Assembly: GCF_010183535.1 (NCBI RefSeq)
Contig: NC_071332.1
Coordinates: 14,260,001-14,324,000 of the forward strand
Direction of reading: 5' to 3'
Length of the DNA: 64,000 nucleotides
From: Caenorhabditis remanei
Lineage: Eukaryota; Nematoda; Chromadorea; Rhabditida; Rhabditidae
Of this stretch, positions 1-11,021 are shown in pieces. The notes below the pieces were generated by a model. That model saw only the letters and a list, made by a program, of their open reading frames with translations. It did not search any database and had not been told where the DNA came from. The position numbers and the translations under genes are program-made. Within the stretch, counting starts at the first letter, position 1. Each line of letters begins with the position of its first letter.

Positions 1-60
1 CACAGACTGCAATTCCAATAATCAAAATATTATCCAGACCTTGATTCATAGGTAACGGAA
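1..60 (-). pseudogene. srw chemoreceptor fragment at window edge
   Basis: Read on the minus strand, this stretch encodes a PMNQGLDNILIIGIAVC-like peptide. It matches the end of the first intracellular loop and start of TM2 in the neighbouring srw receptors (compare STDILIIGIAICD in the gene at 800-1926). The rest of the receptor would lie to the left of the window. The sequence on the N-terminal side, from 61 upward, does not continue into a recognisable TM1, so this is either a gene cut by the window edge or a decayed copy. I favour a relic but cannot decide. Confidence 0.4.
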
Positions 61-799
61 AAATATTTCATAGATGGGAAAAAGTTTTTGTTTTGTGTTG
101 AATAATAAGTAAAAAATTATGTGAAGCGTGACTTGTGAAGTTTGATATGTGTGCACTGGGTACAAGAAGTCACACATTTTGGAAGTCTAGAAAGTCAGAA
201 GGAAAATTTCGAGAATATTCGTTAGAATACAGCGGAGAGATGAAAAACCATTTGAACAGGATAAAAGAGTAAAACACCGAACAACCAGGAAATAAATAAC
301 TATCAAAGAGGATTGATTCAATTCATTTCCTCACGTGCATAACAAGATTCTGAACGAAGTTTGTTCATTTTCCTAAACGTAATAGCATCAAATTCCAATA
401 TTTATGTCATTTGATTAAATATGATTCTGTTTACTCCAGCTCAATTTCTAAAATTTGAAGATTTCTGAAGATTCGGATGTTTATGTTTACGATTTCAGTA
501 CCAAGAGAAAAAAACAATGACGTAGTGTTGAAGCTGAATAACTTGAATGTGGAAGTAATTTGTGTTCTTACGAAGTCTTGTTTCAAATGGGAAACTCTAG
601 TCATAGACTTTTTATCCAGATAAACTATTTATCTGAGAAACTAGAAAACATCAAAATTGTCAAAGTCTATTAGAAGATTATACTAAATATTTTTTTTAGA
701 CAATTAGGTGTTCACTCGGTTGTAGTCAAGGCATGGGTGTTGGTTCATAAACGGTTATCTGAAAAATGCTAGAATTTAAGTTAGCCACCATTTTGGAAA
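61..799. other. no gene recognised
   Basis: About 740 bp of AT-rich sequence. No open frame here resembles the srw neighbours or any other family I recognise. It may hold decayed parts of the receptor fragment at the left edge. Confidence 0.4.
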
Positions 800-1926
800 T
801 CAATTCACGCCTACCTCACGTTGTTTCATTCTCAGAAGGGATCTTGCTGTTTGCCTGTATCTCGAAGAGAGTAGGAAGCAAATCACACATTGTAGCGCCG
901 CATTTAAACAGAAGAATGAAGATGTGATGATGGTACCATAACCAAGAAACATTTCCAGAGATGATTTTCGGCTGATCTCGTGAACAAAAACCTGAAGAAC
1001 CCAGATGACACTTCGAGGTACGCTAGAAACTATATAAGAAGCAGTAAGACACAAAATCATTTTACTCGAGCGAGTTCTGAAATTTTTAAAAGATTTCATA
1101 TATTGTTAAATTGAGCCGTTTACCTATCCAACGACTCAGAAAGATTAATATCCATTACTCTTCTTGCTGAGTTTCTAATCTCTATAAACAAAGTCAGAGC
1201 TAAAAATGGATAAATCACACTGACAATTGTGTGAAAATTAGTTTTATTTTACCGATTAAAGTGGATAGGGGTACTTGAGAAGCCGCAATAAAAGTAGTAT
1301 GAAAGGAATCTGGGTTCGTATTATTCTCTGTATTATGAATAATAACAACAAACATATCTTCACTATAATTTGCAGGAAATCCAAAACAGTCAGAAGACGG
1401 CACCCATGGAGAAGATGGATGTTCCATCAGTTCTTTTATGTATGAGGTTAACTTTAAAAGTGACAATTAAGCTGATCAGCATTGTCATCAGAAACAACAA
1501 GTATCCAATAGAGGGCTTGCAGAGAAAGGTTAATTTGATACATAGTTTCAGAACCAATAGACGGATGAGTAAAAGATAAATGTCTAACCAAAAAGATATC
1601 CAGACAGCGTTATCAGTTAAAATTGTTATGGTCCATAGAGCAAGTTGGTTGAAATAATGGTACTCGTTTATGCAGTGGTTGGTTTCAATCAACCAATAAA
1701 ATGTTCTCTCCCAAACAACACCCGCAGTCACCGTTAAATCACATATTGCAATTCCAATAATCAAAATATCGGTGCTCGATACTCTCATAGATTTTTGAAT
1801 AGATATGATAAAATGAGGGAGATTGAATGCCAATCCAACAATTCCCAGAACAAACTGTATATGAAAAGTATGAGTGAGAATACCACTTAAAAACTCGTAC
1901 GATTCGTTATCGAGATGTTTGTTCAT
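800..1926 (-). pseudogene. srw-family chemoreceptor pseudogene (frameshift, lost splice acceptor)
   Basis: A class-A type serpentine receptor of the nematode srw family (distantly related to FMRFamide-receptor-like GPCRs), which would sit in the plasma membrane of sensory neurons. TM1-TM4 are read from ATG at 1926 (MNKHLDNESYEFL; STDILIIGIAICD in TM2). The frame then breaks in the A-run near 1433-1438. A second frame carries the extracellular loop with FPANYSED, which corresponds to FPENYSEP in the intact neighbour. The exon with FIEIRNSARRVMD ends at 1124. The last exon, 1076-800, holds TM6-TM7 and ends REVGVN. Before the FIEIRNS exon, the position where the intact paralogue has a CAG acceptor reads CAC here, so splicing is probably also broken. 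Two independent lesions support a pseudogene. Confidence 0.8.
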
Positions 1927-2173
1927 TAGTATAATTGTGTTTGGGAATACGAGTATGAGGTGATGAGCAGGGCAATAGGTAACAAGGGCTGTGATGCTCC
2001 TTCTTTTCTGTTTTGGATGCTTGTTTTCAATGAATCGGATGTGTTACAGTAGTTTGTTTACGGATACAACTGGAAGACGATCGATGAAGAATTAAGTAAT
2101 GGTGATGTTGCGTATGTTGCTAGTTTTTTCTTTCAATGTCTGAAAAACTATTTAAAGTTCAGATATCTCATAT

Positions 2174-3283
2174 TCACATTCTCACACGTTTTTTCTCAGC
2201 CCTGAAAAGCTCTTTTGCTGATTTTCTATAAGTTGAAGACATCACAAAACTAATTATACAATGAGCTGTAGCGTTCGCACAGAATAGAGTCGAAGCTATA
2301 TAAGCACCGTAGCTCGAGATCATCATCAAAATCAAATTAAAGTGAGAAGCTAAATAAATGTTGATTAAAAAAAGAATTCCAAGTGGACAACTTGTGATCA
2401 TATAGCAAACTGATAGAAAAAGTACCATACGACCGCTTTTATATCTGGAAATATTTCATAAAATCTTAGATAATGATACAGTTTGAGATACCGTTCGAGT
2501 GAAACATGTTCACTTATTAGTGCAATGTTCTTTGCCGATTTCCTTATTTCCAAGTACAAAAATAAAGCAAGAACTGGATGCAATACGCTGACTAGTAGCT
2601 GTAAATAATTCTCGATTTCAAGATAAAGTCTAACTTCTTACCTCAGAGACTCCGGACAATGCCAAATATAACTGAACGTGATCTTTTGCTTCATCAAATT
2701 CTGGAAACTCTAATACATATTTGGGTTCACTATAGTTCTCTGGAAAATGTATGCATCCAGTGCTAGGAGTCCAGGGGATTTGCATAAGATCTATTTGCAT
2801 TCTCAGATACATTTCGGAGGATAAAAGTGAACTAATAGTAACGAGAAAGATGAATATCAAATAGCCGACAATACACTTAGATAAGATATTTGATTTGAAG
2901 CAGGATTTCAGAATAAGTAGTCGAATAAGGGCTAAAAATACACCCAACCAGAGGGAGATTCTAACGAATGTTTCATCGAGTGACAACTCGATCCAAGAGG
3001 AGAATTCTAAGAAATACGTGTAATCGTTTGAACACTCACTTTTCACACCAATGATAACTAAAACTCTTTTGTATACAATAACAGAGATAACTATGAAATC
3101 ACAAATCGCTATTGCAATCATTAAAGAATTTGTGCTATTTGTTCGCATTGGTTTTCTGGTGAGCACTACCAAATGGGGAATAATGAAAAATAATGCGATT
3201 ATACCGAAATAAGAACTGAGGGGATTAAAAGCGTTTAATATGTTCTCAATCTTATCATACAACTCGCTAACGATTTCTGTCAT
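2174..3283 (-). CDS. srw-family serpentine chemoreceptor, intact
   Basis: Three exons, complement of 3283-2642, 2598-2492 and 2444-2174, give a 339-residue seven-TM receptor. The srw signature after TM1 is clear: TRKPMRTNSTNSLMIAIAICD. Other landmarks are SLWLGVFLALIRLLILKSC at TM3/loop 2, an FPENYSEP extracellular loop, LYLEIRKSAKN before loop 3, and a SSTYRKSAKELF tail. All splice sites are GT/AG and phases agree. The likely role is a peptide or small-molecule sensing GPCR; the ligand is unknown. It is the only clearly functional member of this three-gene minus-strand cluster. The start at 3283 gives a short extracellular N-terminus of normal size for the family. Confident for family, fairly confident for exons. 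Confidence 0.9.
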
Positions 3284-3902
3284 ACTCTTTCAAGGAATAA
3301 CAGAATGGATAAATACTGCCTTCGAAAAAACCCGTCCAGAAATGAATGAGGAAATCAAATTTGGTTAATGAGAATAACAACGTCTCCTTGTGTAGGAGTT
3401 GTTTGTGACTAGGCCGATCAAAAAATCGGATTTTCAGGAGAAAATTCATTTTGGAAAATGAAATTTTTTGAGTTGTAATGAAAATCGGAAGAAAAACAGG
3501 AGTAAGCGCATTGTTAAGATTTCTGATGAGTACTTTTAGCATATTTTGCTTTTATCGAATTGCTCCGAGAACTTACAGTTTTTCGATTGATGTTTAATTA
3601 TTAATCCCTTATGACTTGTAGTGTCTAGACTGGTTGTTATTTATCCCTTTCTGAAATACGGTTTCCTAGAATTGCGATTCATGTTTTGTGTCTGTAACGT
3701 TAGATAATCAAGAAGTGTCACTGATAAACAAATTGTATAACACAGAGATATGTATAACAATACACGAGATAAGAGTAAGTAGGAAATCAATACTGAAATT
3801 CCAGGTTTTCTTTACAAGTTTCAAAGGTTCAATGAGTAGTGCCGCTCGGGATCCCAAAGGTCAAAACTAGCACTCACGTGTAACGCACCAACTCACAATT
3901 AA
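3284..3902. other. intergenic, no gene recognised
   Basis: About 620 bp between two srw copies. It should contain the promoter of the receptor at 2174-3283. Open frames here do not resemble srw or other proteins. Confidence 0.5.
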
Positions 3903-5170
3903 TCAGATAGTTGTGACAGTTTTCACGTTGCTGATATTTTCTTTTGAAATCTGAACAATACATTTCCGATTCTCCACGTTCTTTCTTGAAAATCTCACCT
4001 TGTTTTCCTGTATCCCAATCACCGTTTTAAGAGTTTTTCTATACGCGGAAGACATCACGAAACAAATAATACAATGAGCAGCAGCATTACAACAGAATAG
4101 AATTGAAACGATTACTGAACCGTATTCCGATATCAGAGCTAATACTAAATTGAAGTAAAATAAAATTATATACTTGAATCACGAAATTTATTCCAGATGG
4201 CAGACTTGCTATCATGTAACAGATCGCTAGAATAAGAACCATACGACTGGTTTTGTGCCTGAAAGATATTCATACTTCTTGAACCAGTAAAAACTTCGTC
4301 AAACCTTTCAAGTGAAATGCTTTCACTTATTCTGGCAACATTTTTCGCGGATTTCCTGATTTCCAAATATAAAAATGATGCTAGCAGTGGGTGTAATATG
4401 CAGACTAATAACTGAAATGCACTCAAATTCTCAAAAAACAACAGGTTTCAGCTGACCTGTGAAACTCCAGACACTGCGAAGTACATCTGAATGATGTCTG
4501 TTTCCTCTTCAATTGCTGGAAAATCTAATAAATATCTAGGTTCACTATATTTTTTAGGAAATTTCAAGCAACTCTTCGGTGGTTTCCACGGTTTTTTCAT
4601 AATATCTATTTGCATCCTCATATAAAAATTAGCAGATATAGCAGAACTAATAGCAAATATTATTAGGAATGTAAAATAGCCAGTGGAACTTTCAGAGAGT
4701 TTATCTGACTTGAAGCATGATTTGAGAATGAGCAACCGAATAAGAGCTAAGAAAACACCCAACCACAAAGAGACTCGGACAACGGTTTCATCAAGTGACA
4801 GCTCGATCCAAGAGGAGAATTGTAAGAAATAAGTGTAGATATTGGAACACTCACTTTTCAAACCAATGATAACTAACACTCTTTTGTATACTATTACTGA
4901 TAAATCAATAAAATCACAAATCGCAATAGCAATCATCAAAGAATTCGTGCTATTTGTTCGCATTGATTTTCTGGTTATCACTATCACATGTGGGACATTG
5001 ATGAGCAAAGCAAAGAGTCCCATAAAAGAATTCAAGGGATACAATTTATCGAGTACATCTGTTATCATATCCAATAACTCTGGATCCATTTCTTCACTCA
5101 TTAAACCTAAAAACGGTGTGTGTGGTTCTTGAATTTCAAAAAATTTTCTAGTTAATTTTATCCTACTCAA
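3903..5170 (-). pseudogene. srw-family chemoreceptor with a one-base frameshift
   Basis: Paralogue of the receptor at 2174-3283 with the same exon plan: complement of 5170-4457, 4411-4305 and 4258-3903. Exon 2 is 107 nt in both. Exon 1 encodes TM1-TM5 with ITRKSMRTNSTNSLMIAIAICD (split here by no intron) and ends SGVSQ. In exon 3 the frame runs through TM6 (MVLILAICYMIASLPSGIN) and is lost around 4155-4165, where one base is in excess. After that, TM7 (LISEYGSVIVSILFCCNAA) and the tail MSSAYRKTLK are open in the next frame to the TGA at 3903. With the extra base ignored the total length is a multiple of three. It is a very young pseudogene, a segregating null allele, or a sequencing error in an intact gene. 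The first intron donor is the weaker gtcagc. Confidence 0.75.
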
Positions 5171-5491
5171 GCTAGAAGCAGTTTCAAAACATTTACGATT
5201 AAAAGATTTAAAAAGTGTGGGAATTCTATACTGAGCAGAAAAAGTAGACTGGAAAAGTGTGAGCAGTCTGAACTAGTTCGCGCTGCAAAAACGAAATTAA
5301 CTTTTGAAAAAAAACTAATCTCATTTTGAACTTTGATGTTTTTGTGGCGGTTTCAATTATTTTCGGCACAAATCTGTCAAAAGTGAATGTTATATTTTCA
5401 AACTCAATTGTTTGTCCACCTATTTCAATGAAGTAAAGATTTTTAATAACTCTTTAACAAGTAAACAAAATTTCAAAAAACACATAATATT
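5171..5491. other. intergenic, no gene recognised
   Basis: Short AT-rich spacer between the srw cluster and the 3' end of the first nuclear receptor; nothing recognisable in it. Confidence 0.5.
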
Positions 5492-8400
5492 TTATTTGAA
5501 CTCGTTTAATTCTGTTCTCTTAATCAAAGGACACTCTCTTCCGTATAAGTTATAAATCATTGAGATATCATTACATTCGTGCATTATGCCAAGTGCCTTT
5601 TGAACTGCTTGTAGTACGATGACAATCTCTCCAACTCTCAGCGAATGATCATCTGTTTTAATTATGCTTTTCTCGTAATTTGTGAGTTCTTCAAATATTC
5701 GTGACCGCATTTGTTTGCAGACTTTGATACACTCATCGCTTTGATTCGGGATCCCTGAAAAATGAAAGAATTGACAGACACACCGACAGATGTACTCACC
5801 GAAATCCCAAAATATTAACGCACTAACGAATAGGTATTCTGATAAATCAAGTTTCACTTCTTTCACATTTTTTCTCAGCACTCGTTGATTTAACATCCAA
5901 TATGGTTTCATTAATCTATAAAAACATTTCTAATAGTTATTTTGGCTCTATTACAGTTTAGATGTCCTTTAAAAACTCAAACGTCCCTTAAAACACTTAA
6001 ACGTCCTTTCAAACTCTAATTTTTTTAAACGTCCTTTCAAAAGTTTAGACGGCCCAAAAAACGTTTAAACGTCCCATAAAATGTTTAGACGTCCCTTGAA
6101 GTCTGAAAATTTGGTTTTTAATAATTAGACGTCCCAAAAAACATTTTTTGGGACGTTTAAATGTTTTTTGGGACGTCTAAATGTTTTTTGGGACGTCTAA
6201 TAATTTAAAACCAAATTTTCAGACTTCAAGGGACGTCTTAATATTTAATGGGACGTCTAAACATTTTTTGGGACGTCTAAATGTTTTTTGGGACGTTTAA
6301 ACATTTTTGAACATATTTCGGATCCGAAAGGACGTTTAAATGTTTCAAAGGACGTCTAAGTGTTTCAACTCAGGTATTTTTTGGCGAGGGTTGGGCAGTG
6401 AAAATGTTAAAAGGGCCATGTGGCCATTGAATAGGGCAAATTGCCCACAAAAAGGGCCACATAGCCCAGTGGGCACTAGTTTGGCGCGGGTTGGGCACAA
6501 GCTGGAGAGTTGGTTGCCGAAAGGAGAAGCTGGTTGGATGTGGGCACGGGTTGGGCACCTGTTTGGCCCCGGTTGGGCACCACTTTGGCCCGAAGTGGGC
6601 ACAAGTTGAGAAATCGCGCTCTACAGCACACGCTGATTTTTCACCACGATTTTTCTAATTTATTTCGTTTCTTTTTCAATTCTTTCGTCCTTCTATTTTA
6701 TGCTACTTTATTTCAATTAGAAGATGAGATAATCTACACAGATCCGCCGATAAAACAGGTAAGACGCTACTATTTTCTTTTTTTCTTTTTATCTTTCAAT
6801 TTTTGACAAATTTCAGCTTAACGAGAAATAAATTCAACAATAAAAGCATCATCATCAACTATGCGCTTCGGCTACTCCACTGCTCGTCTCTGTTAATTTT
6901 CGAATTTACTTTAAATTTTTCGTTTTAATTTGTATATTTGTAACTTTTACTAAAAATTATATTCTTCTTCTGTATTCCTATTCCCCATTTTAAAGCTTGA
7001 CAAATTCTAGTTTATTTTATCTTATTACTCCCCATTATTACTGAAATTACTATTTTGTGTTTAATTTTGATGAATAAATAGTAGTAAAGTACAAAAATGT
7101 GTAATCTGGTTAATTATAGTGCTAAATGGTAACGAGCGAAAGGAGAGGAATTCCGCGCGTTGAACCAAATCTCGGCACTTTGCCCACGAAATGGGCCATG
7201 TGGCCCGCAAAATCGGCACGAGTGCCGGCGTAGGGCGGGCCCCGCGGCCCTTTTCTCTGGGCCATGCTGCCCATTTCGTGGGCAAAGTGCGAAAAAATAC
7301 CTGAGAAGGGATGTCTAAGTGTTTTAAGGGACGTTCAAGTTTTCAAAGGACATTGAAACTGTAATAGAGCCGTTATTTTTTTGAAAAACTAATAACTCAC
7401 ACTGTCACACCCTCTGCTATTGAATCATCTTTTTCCTCTGGATTTTGATAGAAATTGTCCAGATTCCGAATGTCTACATAGTCACCATTAGGCATTAGAA
7501 AGAAATCGAGATCCCCGTCTGAAAAATGAGCTGTCATAGAAAGACATAATGGAACGATTCGGTACCTTGTGATTTGAATGCCCCATCAAGTAGTACATAG
7601 GGGACAATGAAATGGTTTTCAAGAAACCCTCGTTGGTCATCATCAGTTGGTGTGATTGATTGGAAAAATATTGAGTAGTGTTGCTTAATAAGTGAGATAT
7701 CGATATTGCACATTTCGTTCAGTTCTTTATAATTTGCAGTTTTGGGGACACGAGTCTGGAAAATTTGCATTTTTTCGGAAAAAGTGTGAACTGAGAAGCT
7801 AGACTTATTTTGAAACAAAACGCACCTCCAAGTTGAAAACCTCACTCCTTGCATTTTCCAACCTTTCATATGCCGCTTTCATCTGATCCAACAAGTTCTC
7901 TCCCATCCATGGACTAAATTCACTTGAACTTGGTTCTGATTTCACTATTAACCTTGACAACACTGCCGACGTCTTCATTCCAATTTTAATGCATTTATCA
8001 TACCGGCACGATGCACAAAGTCTTCTGAGAAGTTGGTTCTCTAATCTGCAATTTCCAGCACATCGACTCACTTGAATTGGCTTTCCAGAAGCGACCTTTC
8101 TTCGAAAGAATGCTGCGCAGGCTCTGAAATTAAATCAATGTTATGATGGAGTTTAGAATCGTTGGTGAGAGATTCTAAATATAGAGGACAGAGTACACAT
8201 TTCTTTAATGTTGTTATGCTTTAAAGCAGTATCATGTTAAAGACTGAAAATCAGAATAAGTCATTTCTAATTTTAAATAAAACAAGGAAGTTGTGACTGA
8301 ACTGAAGTAAATTTAAGGAGATAATACTCTGACAATGTTACTTAGAAAATCTCGAAACAATATTTCTCAAGATTATTTCCGGGTCTCATGAGAAACTGTT

Positions 8401-8886
8401 GTAGAACAAAACGCATCAATGTACTGTTTTGCTGGAAATTTTCATGAATTCAACAAAGAAGTTTTAATAGTCTTTAGTTCTTGCTCCTTTTTACGATCGT
8501 CAAAGGGGGCGGAGCTTTGTAATCGAGGCCGCGGGCGTTTTGATTCTATGACTGATTTAGAGATCGATTTCGATTAAGTTATATAATAATTCAAATAACT
8601 TTGTCGAATATAACTTTTCTATATATTTCTGATCCTTGTTCATTCGATTTCTTGTTTTTCAAGAAACTTTTAATCTCAAAGTTGCTATTTCCGAACATCG
8701 AATTTAAAGCAAACCTTTTTTGAACACGCAATTTGGGGAAAACTCATGACTCCCAGATTTCTTAATTTTGATGAATTTGAATAATCAAAGTATCAAAACT
8801 CACCTACATGAGTGCGCACCAAAATGTACAGCATCCGCAGTTTCCCCGCAGACTCCGCAGATTTGAAGACCTGGAGGGCTTTCCAT
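5492..8886 (-). CDS. nuclear hormone receptor (divergent nematode NHR)
   Basis: Six exons, complement of 8886-8804, 8123-7826, 7755-7566, 7518-7401, 5915-5800 and 5754-5492, give 355 residues. The N-terminal two-zinc-finger DNA-binding domain has its first finger at C10/C13/C27/C30 with the P-box region SCRACAAFFRR. The second finger is at C49/C53/C64/C67, followed by RYDKCIKIGM. A nematode-type ligand-binding domain fills the rest (for example LFVSALIFWDFG and LRVGEIVIVLQAVQKA). The product should be a ligand-regulated or orphan transcription factor in the nucleus. The intron after 7401 is 1485 bp because it contains a whole transposon (5944-7371); the flanking splice sites are normal, so the gene can still be expressed. 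Intron 1 (680 bp) may carry regulatory sequence. A minus-strand AATAAA overlaps the stop codon. It is paralogous to the gene at 9418-10645. Confidence 0.9.
5944..7371. mobile_element. non-autonomous hAT-like foldback/MITE element in an NHR intron
   Basis: The terminal inverted repeats begin GGCTCTATTACAGTTT and match for about 60 bp at both ends. The element is flanked by the identical octamer GTTATTTT (5936-5943 and 7372-7379), an 8-bp target duplication as made by hAT-type transposases. Inside the left end is a second palindrome centred near 6140 built of GGGACGTCTAAA/TTTAGACGTCCC units. Near both inner ends are GGGC-rich inverted stretches (6400-6610 and 7180-7290) and the mirrored pair TCAGGTATTTTTT / AAAAAATACCTGA. 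No transposase frame is present, so it would move only in trans. The middle (6721-7078) looks like captured gene sequence. Confidence 0.85.
6721..7078 (+). pseudogene. captured 3' end of a host gene inside the transposon
   Basis: Within the element a plus-strand exon-like piece 6721-6758 follows a ttcaattag acceptor and encodes DEIIYTDPPIKQ. It is followed by a 58-bp intron (gtaaga...tttcag) and a last exon 6817-6831 encoding LNEK and a stop. About 240 bp of typical worm 3' UTR follow, with AATAAA at 7073-7078. The order last exons, 3' UTR, poly(A) signal is what transduplication of a gene tail would give. I do not recognise the donor gene. Confidence 0.5.
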
Positions 8887-9417
8887 CTGGAATCAAACAC
8901 AGGAAATGTTATGAGATAGAATAAGAATAGAAGCAAAATGAACTTTGAAAAAGAAACCCTTTGAATTACTATGAAACAAATCAGAAAATGAGGAAAAAAA
9001 ATAAAGAAAAATTAGTAGTAAAACTTTCTTCTGGTGGGCGGTATCCAAATTGTTAGTGACATGAGCAAATAGTCAAAAGTGTGTGTCGCGCAGAGAATTC
9101 TGTGTCGGCTGGAGATCACTCGTGTAGTTTGTGCTTCTTGTTTTCATATGAAGGTGAGAGACGCAGACGGAAAATATGTGGTCGAAGTGACCGAAAAGAT
9201 GACAAAACGGAGGGGGACGAAGACGGGGGAAGACTGGCGAGAAATAGACAGGTTCTCTGTGTGGAAACATATGATGCTAGGGCATGATGATACGAATTTC
9301 AAGTGTTTTGACTGAAATTGGGCAGTCTGAAAGTTCCAACTGACGAAACGTTGTTTTATTCTCGCTAATGCAGGTACAATATCTACAAAAGGTTTATTTT
9401 GTTGAAAAACACAAAAT
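8887..9417. other. intergenic between the two NHR genes
   Basis: Should contain the promoter of the first receptor. A minus-strand AATAAA at 9398-9393, 20 bp past the stop of the second receptor, is its likely poly(A) signal. The overlapping open frames at 9073-9315 lie on both strands and show no homology I recognise. Confidence 0.5.
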
Positions 9418-10645
9418 CTACACAATTTGAAACAAGGGACAATGTTTAGCACACAAGTCATAAACTATCGCAATAGTTTTATATTCTTGCATCACTGTGG
9501 AGTACTTTTGAACCATCTGTAGCAATAACATTATTTCTCCAATACGCAATGGAAATCCATCATTACGACACTTTTTTTGTTCATAGTTTTTCAGTTCTTC
9601 AAATATTCGAGTCCGCATTCCTAGACAGATTTCTATGCATTCGTCTGTTTGGTCCGGAAGGCCTGAAGTTGGAAGAAAACCTCTCTGTTATTCTTTGTTC
9701 ATGAGAAAAATACTCACCGAAATCCCAATAAATTAGCCCCAGAAACAACATAAACTCATTCAAATCAATTCTTAATTCTGTGAATCTCCGAAACATCATC
9801 CCTCGTCCAAGTCTCCAATAAGGGGCAAGAAACCTGAAATCAAAACTTCAGACAGCTATGTACAGTAATCTTACTAAAAGGCACAATTTTGAAACCAGGC
9901 AAAAAACAAACATTGATGTTCTAGCCACTCTGTTCTCATCAACAACTCCGCTGGTACTTTGATAATGTTGGTCTGTATTCCGCACATCAACATAATTTCC
10001 GTTGGCAAGTATCGTGTAATCGGAATCTCAAAATATCGGATATTTTTGGTATTTGGTGTTTCGAGTACCTATAGATCGGAAACACTGGTCAGCTATAATG
10101 AATAAAACTAAGAAGTTGGTGATGAGGCATCTGTGTTGATCATCTGTCATTGGTGCCAATTTTGTGAACTTCTTCATCATAGTATCCAGTATCAAATTGA
10201 TATCAATAGAGACTACTTCATCCATTTCTTCGAAAAATGTTAATTTGGAAGTTTCGTTTTTGAAAGTGTGCCGTCGCAGCTCTCTCAAATGCTCATAGGA
10301 CTGCTTCAGTTCTTCCAAAATGCTTTCTGGAACTTCATCTGATTTAGCACGTTTCGATTGAACTGCAGATGGCTTCATTCCAATTTTCAGACACTTATCA
10401 TATCGGCAACTTGGACACATTCGTCTCAAAATATGATTTGTCAAATCACAATTTCCAGAACACTGCACTTTTGGAGTTTGGTTGCTAGAAACAATTCTGC
10501 GGAAAAACGCAGCACAGGCACTGGAAGAAATAGTCTGTTGAAAAATCTCTGAATACAGGAAAACTTACTTACAGGAAAAGGCGCCAAAGTGAAAAGCATC
10601 GGATTTCTCGTCACAAACGCCACATGCAAATTGTGTTCCAGCCAT
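9418..10645 (-). CDS. nuclear hormone receptor (divergent nematode NHR)
   Basis: Five exons, complement of 10645-10569, 10520-10069, 10026-9912, 9833-9718 and 9662-9418, give 334 residues. The DNA-binding domain has CGVCDEKSDAFHFGAFSC followed by NACAAFFRR, then CSGNC...CPSCRYDKCLKIGM. The ligand-binding domain matches the neighbour segment by segment: NGNYVDVRN vs NGDYVDIRN, LIYWDFG vs LIFWDFG, RTRIFEELKNYE vs RSRIFEELTNYE. The exon joining the DBD and following region is fused here (452 nt) where the neighbour has an intron; the last two exon junctions are at identical positions. It is predicted to be a nuclear transcription factor with unknown ligand. The donors after 10569 (gtaagt) and 9912 (gtttgt) were chosen because only they keep the conserved phase. 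It is a tandem paralogue of the gene at 5492-8886. Confidence 0.9.
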
Positions 10646-11021
10646 AATTTCTGAAAAACGAACTTTTGAATTCTTTAAAAAATCAATGACTACATGTGTA
10701 GTCAATGAAGAAATAGACAAACAAAAAACTTGAAAAAAAACATAAATAATAGAGAATAGACGCAGAACGTGAAAATGTTTGTAGTTAAAGTGACCTGAAC
10801 AGTCTACGAAAATGTTGATGAAAACTGAAGTGACATTTGAAAATCGGAAACTGGAAGAAGACAAAGATTTGTGGGATAACTTCTTTTATTGGACACGGAA
10901 TGTTAATGATCTGTTGGTCAGACAGCACAAAGTCACAATAAACAAGAAGTATCATGAATTATCATCGTCGGCACCCGTGTGAAGTCTTAGTCAAAAGGTT
11001 ATCATGGCATTAAAAACGTCT
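10646..11021. other. intergenic, no gene recognised
   Basis: Holds the NHR promoter side and the 3' flank of the ShKT gene, with a minus-strand AATAAA at 10890-10885 about 130 bp past that gene's stop. Confidence 0.5.

Noticed and set aside
3284..3542. Minus-strand frame just upstream of the intact srw receptor
   Set aside because: In a different frame, not similar to srw N-termini, no splice site linking it to the receptor.
4138..4166. A possible 29-bp GT-AG intron that would skip the frameshift in the srw copy
   Set aside because: Shorter than any working worm intron I know, and the join would not restore the reading frame to TM7.
6340..6806. Open frames on both strands rich in Gly, Pro, Trp
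   Set aside because: They lie within the GGGC-rich palindromic part of the transposon; frames open on both strands come from base composition and symmetry, not from a protein gene.
9073..9461. Four overlapping open frames on both strands
   Set aside because: No homology, no splice context, overlapping on opposite strands, and partly in the 3' end of the second NHR gene.
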